Of a DNA stretch of 32,484 nucleotides, positions 1-8,236 are shown piece after piece (positions within the stretch are counted from its first letter, which is position 1; each line of letters starts with the position of its first letter). Below the pieces are notes generated by a model that worked only from the letters and a program-made list of their open reading frames with translations, did not search any database and was not told the origin of the DNA. Source of the stretch: an uncultured archaeon (lineage in GTDB: Archaea; Nanobdellota; Nanobdellia; Woesearchaeales; UBA583); assembly GCA_937138345.1 (NCBI GenBank), contig CAKZOW010000021.1, positions 1-32,484 of the forward strand. Reading direction: 5' to 3'. Made by a program: the position numbers and the translations under genes.

Positions 1-369
1 ATAAACTTAAGTCAACTCTATATAGCAAATAGAGATATTTCATTTAGAAATTTAGATATTTTTAATCCTGATTCTGAGAGATATAGACTTTTTTCTAATT
101 CAATGAGAATCTATGATACTAATTCTGATGACACGATTAGATTTGAATTTAATTATAGTGAAATTTTAGAAAATCTTGATATTGGTATTGGATATTATGG
201 GCCTTCTGGATATACTTATGAAAGAGAAATCATTCCCGTCACCCAAGTCCAAAATGAAGCTGTTAATGTAAGCGAACCATTTGGACTTGGACTTTTAGGG
301 CTTGGACTTTATTGTATGTATAGACAAAGAGAAGATAAGTCTTATGAAAAACTTAGAAAAATGACGTAA
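1..369 (+). CDS. C-terminal part of a probable surface/secreted protein with PEP-CTERM-like tail (5' end outside window)
   Basis: Frame 1 is open from base 1 (INLSQLYIANRDISFRN...) into the listed 103..369 ORF; ends ...VSEPFGLGLLGLGLYCMYRQREDKSYEKLRKMT. Confidence 0.7.
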   Translation: MNLSQLYIANRDISFRNLDIFNPDSERYRLFSNSMRIYDTNSDDTIRFEFNYSEILENLDIGIGYYGPSGYTYEREIIPVTQVQNEAVNVSEPFGLGLLGLGLYCMYRQREDKSYEKLRKMT

Positions 370-1573
370 TTTTTTTTTGAACTTTTTGTTCTTTGAGAAG
401 CTTTGAGTTTATGAAATGATAATGATGTCTTGGTGAATATTGTTTTAAAAAATCTTCAACTTCTCTTTGAGATGAAGATTTGAAAATGCAATTCTCAAGA
501 GCTTTTCTTGCACATTCTCTAACAAAGACAACTCCTAAAGGAATTTCATAGTTGTCGATAAATCTAATTGAAATGTAAGATGCCTGTTTTTTTCTTTTAT
601 CCAAAAACCTATTGATTGGTGATTTTGTTGCCCAATATCCCCCTGCACACTGTGGTTCTGGATATCCTAACTTATTGTTATGGCCGACATAATCTTGTTC
701 AATAATAATATTGTTATGATTAATTGTCTCTTGTCTATCTTTGTCACTTAGAACTTCTGTCGCATTTAGGTCCCATGTCTCTACTATCTCTGCCGAGTAT
801 GTATCTGGAAGTAAGATAATAATAAAATCATTTCCTTTGTCTGTGTCTTGGTATATCTCATATTGATTAATAGCTGAATAATTTTGAATTTTTTTGTATA
901 AGTAATTATCAATTGTTTGGTCATATGCGGAAATTGCCCATTTTGTTGGAACAAGTTTTCTATTTATTTCTATTCCAAAAGAACCTAGAGCTAGAAGATT
1001 TATTATTTGATGTTCGCTGACTCCTTTTTCATATAATGATATAATTGCTTCTCGTGCTTTGATATCATTTTGAGTAAATTTTTCAATTTTCCATGATGTT
1101 TTTGTATTTTCTTGGGCTTCTAATTTTGTAAGTTCATTTTGAGAACCCATCACACCTGCAACTTTTGAGGAGAGTATTTTGTTAAAGGATAATTCTTTTT
1201 CAAAACTTGATTGCATCTCAATTGCAGTTTTTGATTTGTAAATATCTCTGAGTTCTTCTACTATTCTTGCTTTTGGTTTTTTGATATAATTTTTTTGAGT
1301 TGAACCTAAAATTGATTTTGCTTTCAAAGGAAGAATTTCATTATAAGATTTTTTAACTAATTTTCCTGTTTCAAAAAAAGAGGTTTTTTTATCCTCATTT
1401 GAAATATTATGGGTTGCTAGAAAAGGATAATTTTTTTCTCCAACAATTGGTGCTGATCCAAAACCCACTATTTCTTTAGTTGGTTTTAATGTTTGCTGAT
1501 ATGCTTTTATTTCTTCATAGAATTTTCTTTTTGTCTGACTTAGAAATTCTTTTTTTGAAGTAGCATTGTTCAT
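353..1573 (-). CDS. nreA: Nre-family archaeal DNA repair protein with C-terminal PCNA-interacting (PIP) motif
   Basis: Nre-like blocks (VGEKNYPFLATHNIS, VPTKWAISAYDQT, GGYWATKSPINRFLDKRKKQASYISIRFIDNYEIPLGVVFVRE) and terminal QKKITSFF PIP box. Confidence 0.8.
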   Translation of the reverse strand: MNNATSKKEFLSQTKRKFYEEIKAYQQTLKPTKEIVGFGSAPIVGEKNYPFLATHNISNEDKKTSFFETGKLVKKSYNEILPLKAKSILGSTQKNYIKKPKARIVEELRDIYKSKTAIEMQSSFEKELSFNKILSSKVAGVMGSQNELTKLEAQENTKTSWKIEKFTQNDIKAREAIISLYEKGVSEHQIINLLALGSFGIEINRKLVPTKWAISAYDQTIDNYLYKKIQNYSAINQYEIYQDTDKGNDFIIILLPDTYSAEIVETWDLNATEVLSDKDRQETINHNNIIIEQDYVGHNNKLGYPEPQCAGGYWATKSPINRFLDKRKKQASYISIRFIDNYEIPLGVVFVRECARKALENCIFKSSSQREVEDFLKQYSPRHHYHFINSKLLKEQKVQKKITSFF

Positions 1574-1624
1574 AAATTAATTAGTTACATTATCTTTTTA
1601 AGTATAGGTGTTATTAAGTATATT

Positions 1625-1777
1625 ATGTCAGAAAAAGAAGTAAAAGCTTTAATTACAAGACTTAAAATTGAGCTAGAAAAAATAAAAAAAGCTGAAGAAA
1701 ACAATAAACGATTTGATTCTTCAAGAAAAAGAGAACTAACAAATGATATTGCAAATTTAGAGAGAGAATTACTTTAA
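1625..1777 (+). CDS. Small coiled-coil protein (50 aa)
   Basis: ATG at 1625, MSEKEVKALITRLKIELEKIKKAEENNKRFDSSRKRELTNDIANLERELL*, heptad-like; below the ORF-track size limit. Confidence 0.45.
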   Translation: MSEKEVKALITRLKIELEKIKKAEENNKRFDSSRKRELTNDIANLERELL

Positions 1778-1834
1778 TATTGTTTGAAGTTATCGTCCTA
1801 TTTATAAATATGAAAATCATTGTTTTTCTATAAT

Positions 1835-2434
1835 ATGAAAACTAAAAAAGAGTCCTCCCAATTTGTTCTTCTTAATTTAGATGATGAAAACACTAAAGAT
1901 GTTGCTAATGCTGTGAGTTCTAAGTCTGGTAAAAAAATCCTTAGTTTTTTAGAATCACATGACAAAGCAACTGAGAGCGAAATTGCAAAGGCTTTGAATA
2001 TTCCAATGTCTACTGTAAATTACACAATTGAACAACTTGCTAAAGCTAATTTAATTGAAAATACTCACTATCATTATTCTTCAAAAGGAAGAGAAGTTAA
2101 ACATTGGACTCTTGCAAATAAACTCATTATTATTGCACCTAAAAAAGCAGATGGTCTCTATGATAAAATAAAAGATTTACTTGGTATTTTTTTGTTAACT
2201 GGAATTGGAAGTTTGCTATATTCTTATTTCACTTCAATTTCTACAAGTAGTGTTCAAACAATGGCGATGCCTCAGACGAGAAGTTATGCTTATGAGAGTG
2301 ATGTTATGATGGCAAAAAGTAGTCCTATGATAGAACCTATTTCTTCAGAACCAAATATGGCTCTTTGGTTTTTTTTTGGAGTTTGTTCTGCTTTGGTTTT
2401 AGTTTTTTTACTTAGACTTTGGAGAAGAAAATGA
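1835..2434 (+). CDS. Membrane-anchored winged-helix transcriptional regulator
   Basis: wHTH (KILSFLESHDKATESEIAKALNIPMSTVNYTIEQLAKANLIE) followed by two hydrophobic segments; ATG 1835 preferred over TTG 1820, with TTTATAAAT at about 1801. Confidence 0.75.
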   Translation: MKTKKESSQFVLLNLDDENTKDVANAVSSKSGKKILSFLESHDKATESEIAKALNIPMSTVNYTIEQLAKANLIENTHYHYSSKGREVKHWTLANKLIIIAPKKADGLYDKIKDLLGIFLLTGIGSLLYSYFTSISTSSVQTMAMPQTRSYAYESDVMMAKSSPMIEPISSEPNMALWFFFGVCSALVLVFLLRLWRRK

Positions 2435-2516
2435 TATTGATATATTTTGTGTATTCTTTCAAATTCTTTTTATTTTGATACAAAAATATTTAAATTAATT
2501 TGCTGCTAAGATTTTA

Positions 2517-2705
2517 ATGAAAAAGATATTGTCTATTTTATTACTATTAATTGTAACTGTAACTATTTTTAGTGGATGTTCATCAGAAGTAGTTATTGCT
2601 AATGATGAACCTTTAAGTTACAATGAAGAAAGATATGCAGAAGAAACTTCTGAAAATGAATTGGAAGAGACTAGACTAACTCCACCAGCTTTACCTGAGG
2701 ATTGA
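2517..2705 (+). CDS. Small predicted lipoprotein
   Basis: Signal peptide with lipobox-like FSGC (MKKILSILLLLIVTVTIFSGCSSE); ATATTTAAATT TATA-like element about 30 nt upstream. Confidence 0.65.
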   Translation: MKKILSILLLLIVTVTIFSGCSSEVVIANDEPLSYNEERYAEETSENELEETRLTPPALPED

Positions 2706-2707
2706 AA

Positions 2708-3685
2708 ATGAAGAAAATTTTTATATTAATTATGACTTTAATTATTTTTTCAACTTCTACTTTTGGAAGTGAATTTAGAGTTGAAAAAGGTTGGAATTTA
2801 GTAAATCCATATTTTCTAGAGGAATTAGATAGTTTTAATGAAAATAATATTTTTATTTTTGAAAATAAGGAAAAAAAATATTATAATTATAATGAATTTT
2901 CTGAAGCTGCTAAAGCAGGCGAATTTGCTGATGATGGTACATATTTTAACGGTATTTCTATTTGGTATTATTCTGAAGTAGAAGACTCTTTTGATAGTGA
3001 CTTTAAAATTCAAGACTTTAATACTCTTATTGAAACTCAACTTTACCAAGGATGGAACTTTTTATCAGTTAATGGTGGAATGTTAACTAGTTTAAAAGAA
3101 TATAAGGGAACTTGTAATATTGAAAAAGTTCTGACATGGGTTAATCAAGAATGGATTATTATTGATGAAGCATTTTTAAAAAGTGAAAATAATATTGAAC
3201 AATTTGAAACAATGGGTGATGTAGTTCTTTTTGATAATCCTTCAGAAATTGGATTAGGATTCATCGTTAAGGTCTCTAAAGATTGTACATTTGGAAAACC
3301 TTCTTCTGTTGCACCACCACAATTCCCATCTACAGATTTGGAAAAAGAAATTAGAGAAGTATTATATGAAATGAGTATTGATAACTATGAAGCATTTCTA
3401 CCAGCTGAAGTTATTGAGATGATAGAGGAAGAGAAAGGAGAAGATATTAATTATGTAGACTCTTTAATAAAAACTTCCTCTATTTTAGAAACATATTCTG
3501 ATGAGTTTAAAGAAACAGGAGATGTTAATTTAGTTGAAATTAACTCTATTGAAAAAATAGCCGTAAATGAATGTTATACTGAATTCTTTAATTTGGAACT
3601 TTGTGGAACATTTTATAGTGTATCATTACAAGATGATTTAATAATATATGAAGATAATAATAATGATTTTTATTTTATCGAATAA
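2708..3685 (+). CDS. Secreted protein of unknown function with repeated GWN(L/F) segments
   Basis: Signal peptide MKKIFILIMTLIIFSTSTFGS; GWNLVN / GWNFLSVNGG / GLGFIVKV segments; ATG 2708 preferred over TTG 2702. Confidence 0.7.
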   Translation: MKKIFILIMTLIIFSTSTFGSEFRVEKGWNLVNPYFLEELDSFNENNIFIFENKEKKYYNYNEFSEAAKAGEFADDGTYFNGISIWYYSEVEDSFDSDFKIQDFNTLIETQLYQGWNFLSVNGGMLTSLKEYKGTCNIEKVLTWVNQEWIIIDEAFLKSENNIEQFETMGDVVLFDNPSEIGLGFIVKVSKDCTFGKPSSVAPPQFPSTDLEKEIREVLYEMSIDNYEAFLPAEVIEMIEEEKGEDINYVDSLIKTSSILETYSDEFKETGDVNLVEINSIEKIAVNECYTEFFNLELCGTFYSVSLQDDLIIYEDNNNDFYFIE

Positions 3686-3696
3686 ATAACATATAG

Positions 3697-3714
3697 CTTC
3701 AATACACTTTGAAG
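3697..3714 (+). terminator. Possible hairpin terminator CTTCAA-TACACT-TTGAAG followed by TTTT
   Basis: 6-bp perfect arms immediately downstream of the 3685 stop, followed by T-run. Confidence 0.4.
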
Positions 3715-3755
3715 TTTTAAAGAAGTATTTAAATAACATAGATGTATATATTGTT

Positions 3756-5894
3756 ATGAACAAATATAATATTTTAATTATCGCTCTTTTGAGTATGCTT
3801 GTTTTTAGTGCATGCTCAAATGAGACTAGCGATGTTGAGCTGGAGACTGGAGAGGCAGTGCTTACTAGTGAGTTTGAATCTCAGGGAAGAACGCTTCTTG
3901 AGAGAGATAGTCTGAAGAAGGTTTCTTCAAGAGATGAACTTGAAGAGCTTTTGGCAAAATCTCAGTATTCTGAGAACTCTTTTTTTTCTTATGGAAGAGG
4001 TATGAAATTTGATACTTTTGCTTCAAGTGATATGGCATTATCTGAGAGTTCTTTTGCTAAAATTTCTGGAGATTCTTCTGGAGCAAGTGATTTTTCAACT
4101 ACTAATAATCAAATTGAAGGAGTAGATGAAGCAGATATTGTAAAAAATGATGGTACTTATATTTATTCTCTTAGTCAAAATAGGTTAGTTATTTCTCAAG
4201 CATTTCCCGTAGATTCAGCTAAAGTTGTAAGTGTTATAGAATTTGATGAAGAAGATAATGTTCAAGAATTTTTTATATCAAATAATGAATTAATTGTATT
4301 TACAAATACTTATTCTGAGAGTTTGAGAGTATCTGAGAGTACATTAACTCCATATCCTCATTATGAAGATCAAACTAAAGTTTTGATTTATTCTATTAAG
4401 TCAAGAGAGGAACCTGAGATTATTAAATCATATTCTCTAACTGGTTCTTATTTTGATTCTAGAATGATTGGAAATCAAGTATATTTTATTTCACAAGAAA
4501 ATATGTATTCTTATTCTGGACCTATTTTCCCTATTTTATATAAGGATAATTTAAGAATTGCTGAGCCAGATATTTATTATTTTAACTTTGATCCTGAATC
4601 TACATATTATTCTATTGGTTCAATTAATGTAGATAATGTAGATAGTTATAATGTTGAGAGTTATTTACTTGAGAGAGGAGCTAGTTTATTTATGTCTGAA
4701 AATAACATGTATATTAGTTATAATAAGCAATTTAGTCAAGATTATGTTGAACAATTCAGAGAAAATGTTTTTCCTTTAATTAAATCTGAAGAAAGAGGGA
4801 TTTTTGAAAAACATATTGATAAGCAAGACAAAGAGGCTATTTCAATTACTTTTGAGGAATATCTCAGTAGATTATCTGATGATGAGTTAGAAGAATTTAT
4901 GGAAAATTATCAAAGAAATTCTGATGAGTATTACGAAAAAATTCAAGCTGAAGAGAGAAAAACAGTTATTCATAAATTATCTTTAGGAGAAGATGGGCTT
5001 CTTTACTATGAGACAAAAGGGGAAGTTGATGGACATTTACTTAACCAATTTTCAATGGACGAAAAAGATGAAAATTTAAGAGTTGCTACAACAACATCTT
5101 TTTGGATTAGAGGTGAGGGTTCTCACTCTTTTAATAATGTCTATGTTTTAGATTCAAATTTAGAAACGATTGGAAGTTTAGAAAAACTAGCAGAGGATGA
5201 GAGAATTTATTCTACTAGATTTTTAGGAGATAAATTATATATGGTAACATTTAAACAAGTTGATCCGTTATTTGTTATTGACTTGTCAACACCAGAACAA
5301 CCAAGAGTTCTCGGTGAATTGAAAATTCCTGGATTTAGTTCTTATTTACATCCCTATGGAGAGAATTTTCTTATCGGAGTTGGAAAAGAAACTAAAGAAA
5401 ACGAATGGGGAGGATTTGAGACTATTGGACTTAAATTATCGTTATTTGATGTAAGTGATGTTAATAATCCAAAAGAGGTTGACAAATATATATTTAATGG
5501 AAAATGGTCAGATTCTGAAGTTCTCTATGACCATAAAGCATTTCTCTTTGACCCATCTAAAAGATTACTTGTATTGCCTGTAAGAGAAGCTAAAGGGGAT
5601 GATGATGACTATTATCCTAGTTCATGGTTTAGGGGTGCTTATGCATTTGAAATTACTGAGAATGGATTTGAATTACTTGATACAATCTCTCACTTTGATG
5701 GTGTTGACAAAGAAAGATATTATTGGAATAATCCTGATGTTGTAAAAAGATCTCTTTGGATGGATAATGTATTATATACAATTTCCGAGGGTAAAATCAT
5801 TGCTTCTGATTTAGATAATGATTTAGAAGAGTTAGCTGAAATTGATTTAGGATATGAAGTTCAGGATAATTATTATCCTGAAATTTATTATTAA
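3756..5894 (+). CDS. Secreted beta-propeller domain lipoprotein (Beta_propel, PF09826-like)
   Basis: Lipobox-like FSAC; TTNNQIEGVDEADIVKNDGTYIYSLSQNRLVI signature of the archaeal/bacterial secreted beta-propeller family. Confidence 0.85.
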   Translation: MNKYNILIIALLSMLVFSACSNETSDVELETGEAVLTSEFESQGRTLLERDSLKKVSSRDELEELLAKSQYSENSFFSYGRGMKFDTFASSDMALSESSFAKISGDSSGASDFSTTNNQIEGVDEADIVKNDGTYIYSLSQNRLVISQAFPVDSAKVVSVIEFDEEDNVQEFFISNNELIVFTNTYSESLRVSESTLTPYPHYEDQTKVLIYSIKSREEPEIIKSYSLTGSYFDSRMIGNQVYFISQENMYSYSGPIFPILYKDNLRIAEPDIYYFNFDPESTYYSIGSINVDNVDSYNVESYLLERGASLFMSENNMYISYNKQFSQDYVEQFRENVFPLIKSEERGIFEKHIDKQDKEAISITFEEYLSRLSDDELEEFMENYQRNSDEYYEKIQAEERKTVIHKLSLGEDGLLYYETKGEVDGHLLNQFSMDEKDENLRVATTTSFWIRGEGSHSFNNVYVLDSNLETIGSLEKLAEDERIYSTRFLGDKLYMVTFKQVDPLFVIDLSTPEQPRVLGELKIPGFSSYLHPYGENFLIGVGKETKENEWGGFETIGLKLSLFDVSDVNNPKEVDKYIFNGKWSDSEVLYDHKAFLFDPSKRLLVLPVREAKGDDDDYYPSSWFRGAYAFEITENGFELLDTISHFDGVDKERYYWNNPDVVKRSLWMDNVLYTISEGKIIASDLDNDLEELAEIDLGYEVQDNYYPEIYY

Positions 5895-6063
5895 TTATTT
5901 CCTGACAAATCCTTATTTTTTATTATTTTTTCTTATTTTGATAAAAAAATTCGTAATATTTATAAATAAAAAAACCTTAATAATTTTTAACAAAATCTAA
6001 AAAACTTATCAATTATAAGATTTTGAGATAAAAAACATTCATTTGAATGGATATTAATTAAAA

Positions 6064-7959
6064 ATGTCAGAAACAACAAAAAAAGAAAAAATTTTAGGAA
6101 TCGATTTAGGGACAACTAATAGTTGTATTTCCATTATTGAAGGTGGAAAAGCCCAAGTTATTACAAACTCTGAAGGTGCTAGAACAACCCCTTCAGTAGT
6201 TCACATTTCATCCTCTGGAGAGAGAATTGTTGGAGAACCTGCAAAAAAACAAGCAATTGTTAAACCAAAAGAAACTGTAGCTTCAATTAAAACTCACATG
6301 GGTGAAGATTACAAAGTATCAATTCACGATAAAGAATATACTCCTCAAGAAGTTTCAGCTATGACTTTAGCTAAGTTAAAAAAAGACGCTGAATCTTACT
6401 TAGGAGAAGAAATTAAAAAAGCAGTAATTACAGTTCCTGCTTATTTCACTGATGCTCAAAGACAAGCTACAAAAGATGCGGGTAAAATTGCAGGATTTGA
6501 AGTTGAAAGAATTATTAACGAACCAACTGCAGCTGCTTTAGCTTATGGAATTGATAAAGAAAATGCACATAATGTATTAGTGTTTGACTTTGGTGGAGGT
6601 ACATTTGATGTTTCAGTATTAGAACTTGATGATGGAGTTTTTGAAGTTAAATCAACTGCAGGAGATAACCACTTAGGTGGAGATAATGTAGATAAAGTAT
6701 TAATTGATTATATTGCTGATGAATTCAAAAAAGAACATGGAATTGATCTAAAAGCTGACCCTCAATCAAATCAAAGAATTAAAAATGCTGCTGAGAAAGC
6801 AAAAATTGAGTTATCATCTAAACTTGAAGCTGATATTTCAGAACCTTTTATTACTGCTGATGCTGCTGGACCTAAACACCTTGAGATGAAAATTACAAGA
6901 TCTAAGTTTAATGAATTAATTTCAGACATTTTAGCTAAGTTAAAAGTTCCAACACAACAAGCAATTAAAGATTCAGGATTATCACAATCAGATATTGATA
7001 AAATTATTTTAGTTGGAGGTTCAACTAGAATTCCTGCTGTTCAAGAATTAGTTAAAGAAATTTCAGGTAAAGATGCAGATAAATCAGTTAACCCTGATGA
7101 AGCTGTTGCAATGGGAGCTGCAATTCAAGGAGGAGTTCTTGCGGGAGAAGTTAAAGATGTTCTACTATTAGATGTTACACCTCTATCTTTAGGTATTGAG
7201 ACTCTTGGTGGAGTTTTCACTAAAATGATTGAGAAAAACACTACAATCCCTACTAAAAAATCACAAGTATATTCAACTGCAGAAGATAACCAATCAGCTG
7301 TTACAATTAGAATTGCTCAAGGAGAGAGATCAATGTTTGGAGATAACAAAGTATTAGGATCTTTCAACTTAGAAGGAATTCCACCTGCACCTAGAGGTGT
7401 TCCTCAAATTGAAGTTACATTTGATATTGATGCTAATGGTATTGTAAATGTTTCAGCTAAAGATATGGGTACTCAAAAAGAACAATCTATTAAGATTGTT
7501 GCGTCATCAAATCTATCAGACGAAGAAATTCAAAAAATGCAAGAAGATGCGGAAAAACACGCTGAAGAAGATGCAAAAAGAAAAGAAGAAATTGAGACTG
7601 TAAATTCAGCTGAGCAAATGGTTTATCAAACTAAAAAAACATTTGAAGAAAACAAAGATAAAGTTGATCAAGGAAAAGTTGGTCCAATTATGTCTAAGTT
7701 AAATGATTTAGATGCTGAACTTAAAAAAGAGAGCAGAAATGTTGAGACTATTAAAACAATGATGGATGACATTAACAAAGATGCACAAGCAGTATTTGCT
7801 GAGATGTATCAAAATATGTCTCCTGAAGAACAAGCAAAAGCAGCAAGCGAGGCAGGAATGGATCCAAGTCAAGCAGGTGGACAAGAGTCCGGGAACGCTA
7901 ATGATGAGAAAGTTGTTGATGTAGAAGCTTCTGAAAAAGATTCAGAAGATAAAAAATAA
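6064..7959 (+). CDS. dnaK: Molecular chaperone DnaK (Hsp70)
   Basis: [54 protein letters not shown]. Confidence 0.98.
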   Translation: MSETTKKEKILGIDLGTTNSCISIIEGGKAQVITNSEGARTTPSVVHISSSGERIVGEPAKKQAIVKPKETVASIKTHMGEDYKVSIHDKEYTPQEVSAMTLAKLKKDAESYLGEEIKKAVITVPAYFTDAQRQATKDAGKIAGFEVERIINEPTAAALAYGIDKENAHNVLVFDFGGGTFDVSVLELDDGVFEVKSTAGDNHLGGDNVDKVLIDYIADEFKKEHGIDLKADPQSNQRIKNAAEKAKIELSSKLEADISEPFITADAAGPKHLEMKITRSKFNELISDILAKLKVPTQQAIKDSGLSQSDIDKIILVGGSTRIPAVQELVKEISGKDADKSVNPDEAVAMGAAIQGGVLAGEVKDVLLLDVTPLSLGIETLGGVFTKMIEKNTTIPTKKSQVYSTAEDNQSAVTIRIAQGERSMFGDNKVLGSFNLEGIPPAPRGVPQIEVTFDIDANGIVNVSAKDMGTQKEQSIKIVASSNLSDEEIQKMQEDAEKHAEEDAKRKEEIETVNSAEQMVYQTKKTFEENKDKVDQGKVGPIMSKLNDLDAELKKESRNVETIKTMMDDINKDAQAVFAEMYQNMSPEEQAKAASEAGMDPSQAGGQESGNANDEKVVDVEASEKDSEDKK

Positions 7960-8211
7960 ACCTAAAAAATATTATTTTTTAGTTTATTATTAATTTCTCA
8001 AATTAATATATAATTTTTTCTTTAACTTTTAATTTTTTAAATTATATTAAAAAACTATTTTTAACAACTTTTTTTAGTATTTCCAATAATTTTCATTCTA
8101 TAACTTAATTTACTTTGATTCTTATATTAATTGAATTAGTTTGTTTTTTCTGAAATCAGTAAATTTTTTCACTACTTTTAGTAACTCCTTTAATTTTATA
8201 TGGTTTATTTT

Positions 8212-8236
8212 ATAAAACGTACTTAGTACGTTTTAT
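8212..8236. promoter_or_regulatory. Perfect inverted repeat ATAAAACGTAC-TTA-GTACGTTTTAT between TATA box and start
   Basis: 11-bp perfect arms; overlaps TTTTATAAAA TATA-like element at about 8208-8217. Confidence 0.55.

Noticed and set aside
2825-3049. Minus-strand ORF of 74 aa
   Set aside because: Antisense to the secreted protein; low-complexity Phe/Ile-rich.
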